Virus record (IMG/VR): IMGVR_UViG_3300034198_013174
Span: 1-25,375 of that record
Direction: 5' to 3' (one strand)
Origin: a virus
Length of the DNA stretch: 25,375 nucleotides
In this document: in pieces, positions 15,235 to 23,300 of the stretch
Numbering within the stretch: the first letter of the stretch is position 1
How the letters are laid out: every line of letters starts with the position of its first letter
Translations under genes and position numbers: made by a program
Notes under the pieces: model-generated
The model's database searches: none
The model's input: only the letters and a program-made list of their open reading frames with translations
Told to the model about the DNA's origin: nothing

Positions 15235-15930
15235 ATGATTATAGGTGTGTGCGGTTTTATCGGTTCTGGCAAAGATACTATTGCTGATTATCTTACTAAC
15301 TTTCACGGTTTTAGACGAGAATCATTTGCTAACAGTTTAAAAGATGCGGTGGCACAAGTGTTTGGATGGGACCGTACTATGTTGGAAGGCCGTACAACTC
15401 AGGCTCGTGCGTGGCGAGAACAAGTAGATCCATGGTGGGCAGAACGTTTGAATATGCCCAATCTCACACCGCGTTGGGTACTACAGTATTGGGGTACTGA
15501 AGTTTGCCGCAAAGCCTTTCACGATGATATTTGGATCGCTAGTCTAGAAAACAAACTGCGTACAAGCAAAGATAATATTGTTATCAGTGATTGCCGTTTT
15601 CCTAACGAAATTAAATCAATCAAAGCCGCTGGTGGATTAGTGTTACGAGTTGTTCGTGGACCAGAACCTGAGTGGTTTGAAGTGGCAAAATATGCCAATG
15701 AAGGTAAGGAAATGTTCAAAGAAAAATTATCTAGTTATGGAATTCATGCTAGCGAAACAGCATGGGTTGGCACTAATTTTGATTATACCCTAGATAATAA
15801 TGAAACTATCGATGATTTATACACACAAGTTAAAAATGTTATAAATCTGGCACAAGATCCCCTTGTCGCCATTGATACCCTTCTCGATGAAGAACCCGTT
15901 GACAATTGGCGCACACTGTCTTTAAGTTAG
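15235..15930 (+). CDS. gp1: deoxynucleoside monophosphate kinase, T4 gp1-like
   Basis: A 231-residue P-loop kinase. Residues 7-15, GFIGSGKDT, form the Walker A loop. FANSLKDAVAQVFGWDRTML, then PRWVLQYWGTEVCRKAF and DNIVISDCRFPNE with the Arg-Phe-Pro-Asn-Glu signature are typical of phage dNMP kinases (T4 gp1, about 241 residues). The enzyme makes dNDPs from dNMPs, recycling products of host DNA breakdown for phage DNA synthesis. It is the only clear nucleotide-metabolism gene in the morphogenesis block and has its own sigma70-like promoter and strong Shine-Dalgarno, which fits early expression. Its last 92 bases overlap the minus-strand HNH-like gene in an end-to-end (convergent) arrangement. 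Confidence 0.9.
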   Translation: MIIGVCGFIGSGKDTIADYLTNFHGFRRESFANSLKDAVAQVFGWDRTMLEGRTTQARAWREQVDPWWAERLNMPNLTPRWVLQYWGTEVCRKAFHDDIWIASLENKLRTSKDNIVISDCRFPNEIKSIKAAGGLVLRVVRGPEPEWFEVAKYANEGKEMFKEKLSSYGIHASETAWVGTNFDYTLDNNETIDDLYTQVKNVINLAQDPLVAIDTLLDEEPVDNWRTLSLS

Positions 15931-16165
15931 TATGTTTACAATTATTTAAATTACCGTCCACATGAAATACTGCAAATATATCTGTGTATGGTGATTTAAA
16001 TCCGCATTTATCGCAAGAGTTTTTAACACGATATCCGGCCTTCAGCCATCTGGGCACTTTTACACCGCGTAAACAATGCCCGCACTGAGTCCTGTAATAG
16101 GGCTTTTTATTTTTATAATAATTAATAGCTACTGGGTGTAGCCCACAAGTGCATAAAGGTCGCAT
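15839..16165 (-). CDS. HNH-endonuclease-like zinc-binding protein
   Basis: A 108-residue protein. Cys5, Cys7, Cys28 and Cys31 make a first zinc-binding set. Cys51-x2-Cys54 and Cys85-x2-Cys88 make a second, which encloses FHVDGNLNN (His68, Asp70, Asn72) and NLKTVCANC. This is the HNH (beta-beta-alpha-Me) pattern HxDGNxxN...NLxxxCxxC. The usual His after the last Cys pair is Gln89, and His93 might substitute. I recall close relatives in T4-like cyanophages ending, as here, in W-x-x-x-DL-x-P-D. A free-standing HNH protein could be a homing-type endonuclease, a packaging accessory nuclease or a non-catalytic DNA-binding remnant. Its end overlaps the dNMP kinase on the other strand. A TTAAATAA box stands before the ATG and no Shine-Dalgarno is seen. 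Confidence 0.75.
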   Translation of the reverse strand: MRPLCTCGLHPVAINYYKNKKPYYRTQCGHCLRGVKVPRWLKAGYRVKNSCDKCGFKSPYTDIFAVFHVDGNLNNCKHTNLKTVCANCQRVLHREGYQWRQGDLVPDL

Positions 16166-16169
16166 ACAA

Positions 16170-16177
16170 TTATTTAA
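16170..16177 (-). promoter_or_regulatory. TTAAATAA box before the HNH-like gene
   Basis: Minus-strand TTAAATAATTGT directly precedes the ATG. It matches the 12 bases before the gp17 ATG at 11 of 12 positions. Confidence 0.4.
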
Positions 16178-16230
16178 GCCTTTTTGACACCTTTTCTCGA
16201 GGCTATTCGAGCTACAAATTAATCAAAAGC

Positions 16231-16238
16231 CATAAATA
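16231..16238 (+). promoter_or_regulatory. T4-type late promoter before the sheath gene
   Basis: CATAAATA differs from the T4 late consensus TATAAATA at one position. It lies 32 bases before the gp18 ATG, leaving a leader with a GGAG Shine-Dalgarno at 16259-16262. Confidence 0.6.
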
Positions 16239-16270
16239 CATGAACAACATGTCATCATGGAGATCATACA

Positions 16271-19200
16271 ATGGCCATACTTCAGTCACCAGGCGTTAGC
16301 GTAACAGTAGTAGACGAATCGTTCTACACACCAGCCGCGCCAGGCACCGTACCTTTAATCGTAATTGCTACAGAATCAAATAAGCAAAATGCCGCTGGCA
16401 CAGGAATTGCACCAGGCACACTGGCCGCTAATGCAGGCGACGTGTATTTGCTAACAAGTCAAATGGATCTAGGAGCTACTTTTGGTATTCCTATGTTCCA
16501 AACTGATGCAGAAAATAATCCTATACACGCAAGCGAAATTAATGAATACGGACTACAAGCCGCTTATAGTTTCCTTGGAGTTAGCAATCAAGCATACGTA
16601 GTACGTGCTGATCTTGATCTAGGACAACTACAAGGTAGTGGTGTAACTCCAGCAGGAAGTCCTGTGGATGGAACATACTGGTGGGATACTGCAACAACTA
16701 GTTTTGGTGTTTTTCAATATACTACCGGTGGCGATGCATCTAATACAGCATTTAGCGTTAAGCCAGTTAGTGTAATTACTAGCTCAGCTTATACAACTGG
16801 TTCAGGAACTTATGCTCCATTAGGTAGTTATGGACAAGCAGGTGACTACGCTGTTGTAGCGTTAGGTTCAACTTATCCTACCAATACATTATATTTTAAA
16901 AAATACAATACACTGAGCGATGGTACTGGCGGAAGTACTGCTGGTAACAACGTAGCATGGGTAGCAGTGGGATCAACAGCATGGGTAGCCAGCTGGCCTA
17001 CAGCAGTTGGTACAGCATCTGGTGTAAGTTTTATCAGTAGCGATACACTAATTATTAATGGATTCACAGTAACAGGTCAAACAACCTACGGCGGACTTGT
17101 CACAGCTATTGGTTCAAACGTTACAGGTGTTACAGCAAGTGTACAAAACGGATACTTGAATTTGTATTCAACAGGTGTAGACATTGTGATCAGTGGTACA
17201 CTAACTAGCGGTGCCAAAACAATTATTGCCGCTGGTACGTACAAAGCTCCTGCGTTAACAATCAGCCCACACTATACTGTTCCACAATACAGTAGCTATT
17301 TGAATCCAACTACAGTAGCAGGTTATCCAACAGGTAGCCTATGGATCAAAACTACTACTGTAAATCAAGGTGCTAACTGGGACATTGAAAAATACAATGC
17401 TACTACAAGTACATGGATTCGTCAATCAATCAGTCAACTATATTCAAACAACCAATCAGCTATGGCCGCATTGGATGTAAGTGGCGGTGGTATCAATATT
17501 CCAGTAGGACAAACTTATGTTAAGTTTAACGATACAGAAGCAAGTCCTGCACAGGCTAACTTTAAAATCTATCAACGTCAAGTAACTGGTGCTACAGTAA
17601 CTACATCTGCTATTATTGGAGCATCTACACTAACTGCTGGTTCAAACACATTTACTATAACAAGTAGTCAAACTGGTAGTAGTGCATTGCCTAGTGCAAT
17701 CACAGTTACGTTTACAGCGGCTGGTACAAGTGCAGATGCTAATACACTAGCATCAGCTATCAATGCTCAAACAGTTAGCCTAGCTAATGTTAAAGCATCG
17801 GTAACCAGTAGTAATCAAATTACAATTCAACATATTTACGGTGGTGATATTCGTTTAGTAGACGGCACCGCTACTCCACTCTCTAAGTTGTTTAGTGTTA
17901 CAACAAGTGCAAACTATGATCCAGATCCAGCTAGTACTGGTAGTGATGGCAAGTATATCATCACTGCATGGGCCTCAGTTAACGCTAGTAATGTAAGCCT
18001 TGTTACACCGGGTGCAACTGCTCCTACTACAAATCCGGCTAATGGTACATTGTGGTACAATACTAATATCGATGTTGATATTATGGTTAACGATGGTACA
18101 CGTTGGCAAGGTTATTTGACTACTGCGGGTAAAGCAGTGGTTAATCCTGGAGTTGGTTTTGCCAGCGGAACAACAAGTACAGATCCTAACGGTCCTATTA
18201 TTGCTGCCGTGGCCCCAACAACTCGTAGTGACGGGCTTGGTTTAAATCATGGCGATATTTGGGTAAGTACAGCAGACTTGAGCAAGTTCCCAACAATTTA
18301 TAGATACAATTTCTTAACGAAGAAATGGGTATTAATTGACGTAACTGATCAGACTAGCAATCAAGGTATCTTGTTTGCTGATGCACGTTGGAGCGACAAC
18401 AGTACAAACTCTGGAGTTAGTACAGGTGCTGGAACACCAGGAACTATTACTAGTTTGCTAGCCAGCAGTTTTGTTGACTTTGATGCTCCAGATCCTACCA
18501 TATATCCAAAAGGTATGATTTTGTATAACCTACGTCGTAGCGGATTCAACGTTAAGAAGTATGTAACCGGTTATGTAAACACCAACGCCTACAACACAAG
18601 AGTATCAGGTAGTCCGTTAATGACTAACTATAATCCAGATCGTTGGATTACAGCTTCTCCTAACAACTACAAAGGCGTTGGCCAGTTTGGATCAAATGCT
18701 CAACGTGCAGTAGTAGTACAAGCACTAAATGCATTGATCCAAAGTAATCAACAAATCCGTGACGAAGATAGCAGAGTATTCAACTTGCTAAGTTGCCCAG
18801 GTTATTTAGAAACTACACCTGCACTAGTTGGTTTGAATACTGATCGCGGTTTATTATCGTTCATTGTTGCAGATGCTCCAGCACACCTAACACCAGATGC
18901 TACATCATTAAGCAACTGGGGTAGTAATGTGAATAAGGCAACAGTAGATGGTCCAGACGGACTTATTGAAACTCATCCATACTCAGCAGTTTACTATCCA
19001 TGGGGTTATACAACTGACTTGATGGGCAATAACATTGTTGTTCCTCCAAGCCACATTATGTTGCGTACAATCGCTCTAAGTGATAATGTTTCTTATCCAT
19101 GGTTTGCACCAGCTGGTGTACGTCGTGGCGGCGTAACAAATGCTAGTTCAGTTGGGTATGTAGATTCACAAACAGGTGAATTTAATCCTATTGCATTGAA

Positions 19201-19639
19201 CGCTGGACAGCGCGATACATTATCTACAGTACATGTAAACCCAATTACATATATTGGCGGAGTTGGCCTAGTAGCATACGGACAAAAAACACGTCAGCTA
19301 GTAGCTAGTTCGTTAGATCGTATAAATGTAGCACGTTTAGTAATTTACTTACGTTATCAACTAAACACAATTTCTAAACCATTTATATTTGAACCTAACG
19401 ATACAATTACTCGTAACACGATTAAACAACAGATTGAAAAACTATTGCTTAACCTAACGGCAGAACGTGCTCTATACGACTTCTTAGTTGTATGCGACAG
19501 TTCAAACAACACACCAAGCAGAATTGATGCTAATGAGCTACATGTAGATATAGCCATTGAACCAGTCAAGGCAGTGGAATTCATTTATATTCCTCTACGT
19601 CTAGAGAATACTGGTGCAATCAAAGGTCTGAGCAAATAA
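16271..19639 (+). CDS. gp18: contractile tail sheath protein, T4 gp18-like, with very large insertion
   Basis: An 1122-residue sheath protein, against 659 in T4. Residues 1-125 carry the sheath start (LQSPGVSVTVVDES, then GLQAAYSFLGVSNQAYVVRA). Residues from about 787 to the end carry the conserved C-terminal core: YKGVGQFGSNAQRAVVVQAL, RDEDSRVFNLLSCPGY, PSHIMLRTIALSDN, PWFAPAGVRRGGV, NPITYIGGVGLVAYGQKT and the closing beta hairpin. The core polymerises around the tube and contracts during infection. The central 660 residues are inserted modules that should point outward. They include four DGTxW-type blocks (residues about 134, 354, 591 and 660) and two hook-IN-like segments (VTAIGSNVTGVTASVQNGYL and a later copy). 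Insertions are common in sheaths, but this one doubles the protein. The tail tube gene follows by 12 bases. Confidence 0.92.
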   Translation: MAILQSPGVSVTVVDESFYTPAAPGTVPLIVIATESNKQNAAGTGIAPGTLAANAGDVYLLTSQMDLGATFGIPMFQTDAENNPIHASEINEYGLQAAYSFLGVSNQAYVVRADLDLGQLQGSGVTPAGSPVDGTYWWDTATTSFGVFQYTTGGDASNTAFSVKPVSVITSSAYTTGSGTYAPLGSYGQAGDYAVVALGSTYPTNTLYFKKYNTLSDGTGGSTAGNNVAWVAVGSTAWVASWPTAVGTASGVSFISSDTLIINGFTVTGQTTYGGLVTAIGSNVTGVTASVQNGYLNLYSTGVDIVISGTLTSGAKTIIAAGTYKAPALTISPHYTVPQYSSYLNPTTVAGYPTGSLWIKTTTVNQGANWDIEKYNATTSTWIRQSISQLYSNNQSAMAALDVSGGGINIPVGQTYVKFNDTEASPAQANFKIYQRQVTGATVTTSAIIGASTLTAGSNTFTITSSQTGSSALPSAITVTFTAAGTSADANTLASAINAQTVSLANVKASVTSSNQITIQHIYGGDIRLVDGTATPLSKLFSVTTSANYDPDPASTGSDGKYIITAWASVNASNVSLVTPGATAPTTNPANGTLWYNTNIDVDIMVNDGTRWQGYLTTAGKAVVNPGVGFASGTTSTDPNGPIIAAVAPTTRSDGLGLNHGDIWVSTADLSKFPTIYRYNFLTKKWVLIDVTDQTSNQGILFADARWSDNSTNSGVSTGAGTPGTITSLLASSFVDFDAPDPTIYPKGMILYNLRRSGFNVKKYVTGYVNTNAYNTRVSGSPLMTNYNPDRWITASPNNYKGVGQFGSNAQRAVVVQALNALIQSNQQIRDEDSRVFNLLSCPGYLETTPALVGLNTDRGLLSFIVADAPAHLTPDATSLSNWGSNVNKATVDGPDGLIETHPYSAVYYPWGYTTDLMGNNIVVPPSHIMLRTIALSDNVSYPWFAPAGVRRGGVTNASSVGYVDSQTGEFNPIALNAGQRDTLSTVHVNPITYIGGVGLVAYGQKTRQLVASSLDRINVARLVIYLRYQLNTISKPFIFEPNDTITRNTIKQQIEKLLLNLTAERALYDFLVVCDSSNNTPSRIDANELHVDIAIEPVKAVEFIYIPLRLENTGAIKGLSK

Positions 19640-19651
19640 TAGGAGATTATA

Positions 19652-20284
19652 ATGGCAATTGCGGCACTATCAAACTTTACGGTACCTCTAGCTTCAGATC
19701 AAAGCGCAAGTTCACAAGGCATGTTAATGCCCAAGTTGAAATATCGTTTTAGAATTTCATTTGAAAACTTTGGAGTAAGTACACCAACAACAGAACTAAC
19801 TAAGCAGGTTGCAGAAGCGGCTCGTCCAAAAGTTGAATTTGAAAATCAAACTATTGATATTTACAACAGCAAGGTATACTTTGCTGGTAAGCCTAAGTGG
19901 AGTCCTATCGCAATTAAATTGCGTGATGATGTAACTAATGCTGTATCTAAACTAGTTGGCGAACAGAATCAGAAACAATTTGACTTTTTTGAGCAAAGTT
20001 CTGCGGCATCTGCCGGCGACTACAAGTTTACTATGCGTATTGAAATCCTTGACGGTGGTAACGGTACAAGCACTCCTAACGTTCTTGAAACATGGATCTG
20101 TTATGGTTGCTATATCCAAAGTACCAACTGGAATGATTTAAAATATAGCGAGCAAGGTCCAGTAATGATTGATTTAAGTATTCAATTTGATAATGCTGTA
20201 CAAGCTCCAAGCGAATTAGCTATTGGTAGCCCAACATCTGTACAAACTAATCGTGGTAATAATAATAACGCATTAGGCGGTTAA
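19652..20284 (+). CDS. gp19: tail tube protein, T4 gp19-like
   Basis: A 210-residue protein with the gp19 pattern. LMPKLKYRFRISFENFG leads into TKQVAEAARPKVEFENQTID and YNSKVYFAGKPKWSPIAIKL. Then come DFFEQSSAASAGDYKFTMRI, ETWICYGCYIQSTNWNDLKY and PVMIDLSIQFDNAV. It forms the hexameric rings of the inner tube through which DNA is delivered. The length is slightly above the T4 protein (163), mostly from the N-terminus and an Asn-rich end. AGGAG lies 9-13 bases before the start. Sheath and tube form one transcript that ends in the intrinsic terminator just downstream, as expected for two proteins made in equal amounts. Confidence 0.92.
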   Translation: MAIAALSNFTVPLASDQSASSQGMLMPKLKYRFRISFENFGVSTPTTELTKQVAEAARPKVEFENQTIDIYNSKVYFAGKPKWSPIAIKLRDDVTNAVSKLVGEQNQKQFDFFEQSSAASAGDYKFTMRIEILDGGNGTSTPNVLETWICYGCYIQSTNWNDLKYSEQGPVMIDLSIQFDNAVQAPSELAIGSPTSVQTNRGNNNNALGG

Positions 20285-20288
20285 TTAT

Positions 20289-20312
20289 AAAGCCTACGAA
20301 AGTAGGCTTTTT
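20289..20312 (+). terminator. intrinsic terminator with GAAA tetraloop after the tail tube gene
   Basis: A 9-bp stem AAAGCCTAC/GTAGGCTTT closes a GAAA loop and runs into T residues, 5 bases after the gp19 stop. It should isolate the sheath-tube transcript. Confidence 0.85.
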
Positions 20313-20344
20313 AATGGCTAGTCATTAACTACGTACTTTATATA

Positions 20345-20355
20345 TTAAATAAATA
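20345..20355 (+). promoter_or_regulatory. late-promoter-like box before the tube-fold gene
   Basis: TTAAATAAATA ends 5 bases before the ATG with no Shine-Dalgarno between. It lies after the gp19 terminator, where a new promoter is needed. Confidence 0.45.
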
Positions 20356-20360
20356 ATAGT

Positions 20361-21353
20361 ATGTCCTTTACCTCTAATCCAAATTTAAAACACGATCCTG
20401 CATATAACTTGCGAGATCAGCGTCATGCCAGCAGATTGTTTACAGCGGATCAGTTTAGACTTGCTCCTAAACAAAACTTTTTATTCCATGTGGCATTTGG
20501 TATTAATAAAGGTGCATTAATAAATTCAGAACTTGTGCAACGTTACGGCAACGAAATTAATATGTTGGTGAAAAGTGCAGACTTGCCAAATATTTCAATA
20601 AAAACAGATACCGTAAATCAGTATAACAGAAAAAAAAATGTACAGTATACAAGTGATTTCACAGATTTGAATATTAAGTTCCACGACGATAATATGGGGT
20701 TGATTAATCACCTGTGGCAAAACTACTATACATACTACTATGCAGATCCAAGATCTGCAACAGTAAATGGTGCATATAGCAGAAACGCCGCAAAGAACAG
20801 TAATTTTATTCCAACAGCTTATGGTCTAGATAATAAAAGTACAAGCCCATTCTTTGATTACATTAAGATATATCAAATGGCCCGCCACGAGTATGTTGAG
20901 TATTTTTTACATAATCCTATCATTACTAATTGGAATCACAATAAAGTAGATTACAGTACAGGTAATTCATCTCGAGAATTTGATATGAAAATAAAATACG
21001 AAGCAGTGAGTTATAGCCAAGGTAGTGTTAATGCCCAAGACGATGCGCCAGAAGGATTTGGACAAACACATTACGATTTTACACCTAGCCCACTGAGCGG
21101 TATCAATCCAGACCCTAGCACAATAAATCCTAGTTTTGTTCAAGCATTAGATATAGAAACGCTTGCCCCAGGAATCATTAATAGTGTAATACAACAAATT
21201 AATTCGGGACAGAATACTAAACAATCATCTGCACCGCCGAATGCCAGTGTGTTGTCTCCAAACAATACTTCTGGTCAAGGCGGGTTGCAAGGGTATAATT
21301 TCCCACAAGACAACAATACAAATAATACAACTACTGCTACCCCACGCACATAA
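20361..21353 (+). CDS. tail structural protein, probable tube-fold (gp19/gp54-like) with disordered C-terminus
   Basis: A 330-residue protein. Residues 38-230 have the look of a tail-tube fold: QNFLFHVAFGIN strand, MLVKSADLPNISIKTDTVNQ, NRKKNVQYTSDFTDLNIKFH, DDNMGLINHLWQNYYTYYY, and a late strand FDMKIKYEAVSYSQG. The tube protein in this window shows the same order (receptor-like strands, then xxDxxxxLxxxWxxYY). T4 uses tube-like folds also in gp54 and gp48 at the baseplate, so a baseplate-tube adaptor or tube initiator is likely. Residues from about 245 on are Pro/Asn/Gln/Ser-rich and probably flexible. No Shine-Dalgarno precedes the start, which directly follows a TAAATAAATA box. The next gene starts 2 bases after its stop. 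Confidence 0.6.
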   Translation: MSFTSNPNLKHDPAYNLRDQRHASRLFTADQFRLAPKQNFLFHVAFGINKGALINSELVQRYGNEINMLVKSADLPNISIKTDTVNQYNRKKNVQYTSDFTDLNIKFHDDNMGLINHLWQNYYTYYYADPRSATVNGAYSRNAAKNSNFIPTAYGLDNKSTSPFFDYIKIYQMARHEYVEYFLHNPIITNWNHNKVDYSTGNSSREFDMKIKYEAVSYSQGSVNAQDDAPEGFGQTHYDFTPSPLSGINPDPSTINPSFVQALDIETLAPGIINSVIQQINSGQNTKQSSAPPNASVLSPNNTSGQGGLQGYNFPQDNNTNNTTTATPRT

Positions 21354-21355
21354 TT

Positions 21356-21718
21356 ATGATTAATAACTTACCTAGCATCACAAATAGTCCAGTAGCAGTG
21401 AAACAATTCTTTGACAATTACTTTACTGGTACTGTAACATTTCCTGCAAATCAAATTGATGCCACAACTGCATTTTTTACTAAACGTGGATTTGATAAAG
21501 TTAGTGCGGCATCTACTGCAATAATATTGCTTAATCAAGCCAAGGCAGAAAATGTCAGTGTATTCACATTATTAGACAAATTCAAAAGTCTTACAGATGT
21601 GCAACTCAATCAGATCATTGTACAAGTTTTAAATGCATACAGAGAAAAAACTAGTTTACTAGGATATAGAACTGCTGTTCAAACTGATACATTTGAAGCT
21701 CGTAATATTTTAGTATAA
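21356..21718 (+). CDS. small conserved-looking protein of unknown function in the head-tail operon
   Basis: A 120-residue protein. It has a short strand segment (YFTGTVTFPANQIDATTAFF) followed by a helical body (FDKVSAASTAIILLNQAKAE, NVSVFTLLDKFKSLTDVQLN, QIIVQVLNAYREKTSLLGYR). I recall small proteins of this kind beside tube or portal genes in T4-like cyanophages, where they are listed as structural, but I cannot assign a role. It starts 2 bases after the tube-fold gene and its stop overlaps the gp4 start as TAATG, so it is translated as part of the same operon. No signal or membrane segment is visible. Confidence 0.65.
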   Translation: MINNLPSITNSPVAVKQFFDNYFTGTVTFPANQIDATTAFFTKRGFDKVSAASTAIILLNQAKAENVSVFTLLDKFKSLTDVQLNQIIVQVLNAYREKTSLLGYRTAVQTDTFEARNILV

Positions 21719-22146
21719 TGGCCAGTAAATTTGCTCGCGGTAAGTTTACCATGACCGCTCCTGAAAAATATGTAGGAACTAAAATGCCTACCTATCGTAG
21801 TAGCTGGGAGCTTACATTCATGCGATTTTGCGATACAAATCCTAGTATTTTAAAATGGGCTAGTGAAGCAATACAAATTCCTTACAAAGATCCGCTAACT
21901 GGTAAAAGTACAGTTTATGTACCTGATTTTTTCATACAGTATGTAGACAAGCAAGGTCGCATGCTTACAGAATTAATAGAAATAAAACCCAGTAGTCAAC
22001 AAATATTAGAACGTGTAGGAAAGAATAAATTTAACCAAATGCAGTTTGTTAAAAATCAAGCCAAATGGGCCGCCGCAGGTGCTTGGTGCAAACAGCAAGG
22101 ATTACGATTCAGAATACTGAACGAAAATGATATATTCCACGTTTGA
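21718..22146 (+). CDS. gp4: head completion nuclease, T4 gp4-like
   Basis: A 142-residue protein, close to the T4 length of about 150. YRSSWELTFMRFCDTNPSI, WASEAIQIPYKDPLTGKSTV, YVPDFFIQYVD and TELIEIKPSSQ follow the gp4 head-completion family, which has a TnsA-like PD-(D/E)xK nuclease fold. Glu31, Asp70, Glu88 and Lys90 are the expected active-site residues, and all are present. In T4, gp4 acts after packaging to trim or seal the DNA end so that tails can join. Here it lies next to the small terminase gene, which fits that role. It is coupled to the preceding gene by a TAATG overlap. Confidence 0.85.
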   Translation: MASKFARGKFTMTAPEKYVGTKMPTYRSSWELTFMRFCDTNPSILKWASEAIQIPYKDPLTGKSTVYVPDFFIQYVDKQGRMLTELIEIKPSSQQILERVGKNKFNQMQFVKNQAKWAAAGAWCKQQGLRFRILNENDIFHV

Positions 22147-22150
22147 TCTG

Positions 22151-22163
22151 GATAAGTAATTGT
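22151..22163 (+). promoter_or_regulatory. ATAAGTAATTGT element directly before the gp16 start
   Basis: These bases match the pre-start elements of the HNH-like gene and gp17 at 10 of 12 and 9 of 12 positions. They replace a Shine-Dalgarno at this start. Whether this is a promoter or a translation signal is open. Confidence 0.3.
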
Positions 22164-22646
22164 ATGACTAAAAAACTAGAGGAAGTTTTAAATCTTCCAG
22201 AAAACAAAAAGATCATTAAAGACGAAGAAAAACGTCAGGTTAAAGCTGAAGTTGCCGCGCCGTTTATTCGCGATATAAGTGAGTTTGATAAAATATCAGC
22301 CGCTTTGCCGCAGGTCAAAGGTTTGGGCGATTTAGGTGATAGCGAACTAGATGCCTTGGCACAAAAAGCACAGGATGCTTACGAAGATATTATGGATCTT
22401 GGTATGAACGTTGAAGCTAGATACAGCGGCCGATTATTTGAAGTTGCTGCCAGTATGCTAGGGCATGCAATACAGGCCAAGACTGCTAAACTAGATAAAA
22501 AATTAAAAATGGTTGATTTACAGTTGAAAAAACAAAAAATTGACCAAGACGCTATGGGCATTGATGATAGCGTGACCTTGCAAGGCGAGGGTGTAATTGT
22601 TACAGATCGCAATAGCCTATTAGAAAAATTAAAGAATTTAAAATAA
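22164..22646 (+). CDS. gp16: terminase small subunit, T4 gp16-like
   Basis: A 160-residue protein from the ATG at 22164. A TTG at 22143 would add seven residues (MIWISNC) but has no support. The core YEDIMDLGMNVEARYSGRLF, EVAASMLGHAIQAKTAKLDK and KLKMVDLQLKKQK has the helical pattern of gp16, whose central coiled coil forms the DNA-recognition ring. The C-terminus, ending VIVTDRNSLLEKLKN, also resembles the family. The protein selects phage concatemers and stimulates the gp17 motor. It is separated from gp17 by two probable internal-protein genes, whereas in T4 the two are adjacent. It follows gp4 by 17 bases. Confidence 0.8.
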   Translation: MTKKLEEVLNLPENKKIIKDEEKRQVKAEVAAPFIRDISEFDKISAALPQVKGLGDLGDSELDALAQKAQDAYEDIMDLGMNVEARYSGRLFEVAASMLGHAIQAKTAKLDKKLKMVDLQLKKQKIDQDAMGIDDSVTLQGEGVIVTDRNSLLEKLKNLK

Positions 22647-22650
22647 ATAC
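22641..22650 (+). promoter_or_regulatory. late-promoter-like box before the first internal-protein gene
   Basis: AAATAAATAC lies 17 bases before the ATG at 22668, with AGGA (22657-22660) between as a weak Shine-Dalgarno. The spacing fits a T4-type late promoter. Confidence 0.45.
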
Positions 22651-22667
22651 ATGACTAGGATCCCAAC

Positions 22668-23300
22668 ATGAAATCATTTACCGAATATTTAACAGAGAGC
22701 AAAAAAGTTTACCAATTCAAGGTAAAAATTGCTGGTGAGCACCCTGACAATGCTGTTGAACAAATCAAAGGGTCATTAGACCAATTCCACGTTAGTAGTG
22801 TTAGCAAAGGCACAACTACGCCAATCCAAGAACGACATAGCGAATTTCCAGAGCACAGAAACATTGGTATGACCATTTATGATGTGACTACTGATTACCC
22901 AGCAAACGCACCACAGATTCGTGACATGGTTGCCACCGGGTTAGGAATTACACATAGCCATGTTATTGTACGTAATATGGCTGAAGAGCGCGAGCACGAA
23001 ATTAATCACGAATATGATGATCGTACACATACTGCTTTAGTTGGAACACAACAAAATCCTAGCAATCATGGTGACATGGTCAACGATACATACAAATATA
23101 ATTTGCTTAAAGAACTAGGCAAAGAAAAACATTCTATGACACAAGTCAAAGGATTTAATGATCAAATCTTAGCTAAAAAAGCTCCAGGGCCAGCTAAAGA
23201 ATACGGTAAGAACAAAACAACAACAAAAAAATCTGGGACTATCAGTGCCATGGGTACTACACAGAACAAAATCCCTGATCCAATGAAGGGAGCAAAATAA
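22668..23300 (+). CDS. probable internal head protein with T4-type capsid targeting sequence
   Basis: A 210-residue protein starting MKSFTEYLTES. This matches, position by position, the T4 internal-protein capsid targeting sequence MKTYQEFIAE, and Leu8-Thr9-Glu10 fits the (L/I)xE prohead protease site. In T4 such proteins enter the prohead, are cut by gp21 after Glu, and are ejected with the DNA to act in the host. Residues 12-115 look like a compact alpha/beta domain (YQFKVKIAGEHPDNAVEQIK and GMTIYDVTTDYPANAPQIRD). The C-terminus is Lys-rich and flexible (KKAPGPAKEYGKNKTTTKK). I recognise no known effector or enzyme domain. It lies between the small and large terminase genes and overlaps the next gene by one base (TAATG). 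Confidence 0.7.
   Translation: MKSFTEYLTESKKVYQFKVKIAGEHPDNAVEQIKGSLDQFHVSSVSKGTTTPIQERHSEFPEHRNIGMTIYDVTTDYPANAPQIRDMVATGLGITHSHVIVRNMAEEREHEINHEYDDRTHTALVGTQQNPSNHGDMVNDTYKYNLLKELGKEKHSMTQVKGFNDQILAKKAPGPAKEYGKNKTTTKKSGTISAMGTTQNKIPDPMKGAK

Noticed and set aside
16196-16211. CTCGA/TCGAG hairpin in the gap before the sheath gene
   Set aside because: Only five base pairs and no T-run. It is too weak to call a terminator or operator.
22143-22163. TTG start for gp16, adding MIWISNC
   Set aside because: No Shine-Dalgarno, overlap with the end of gp4, and the ATG at 22164 gives a normal start.
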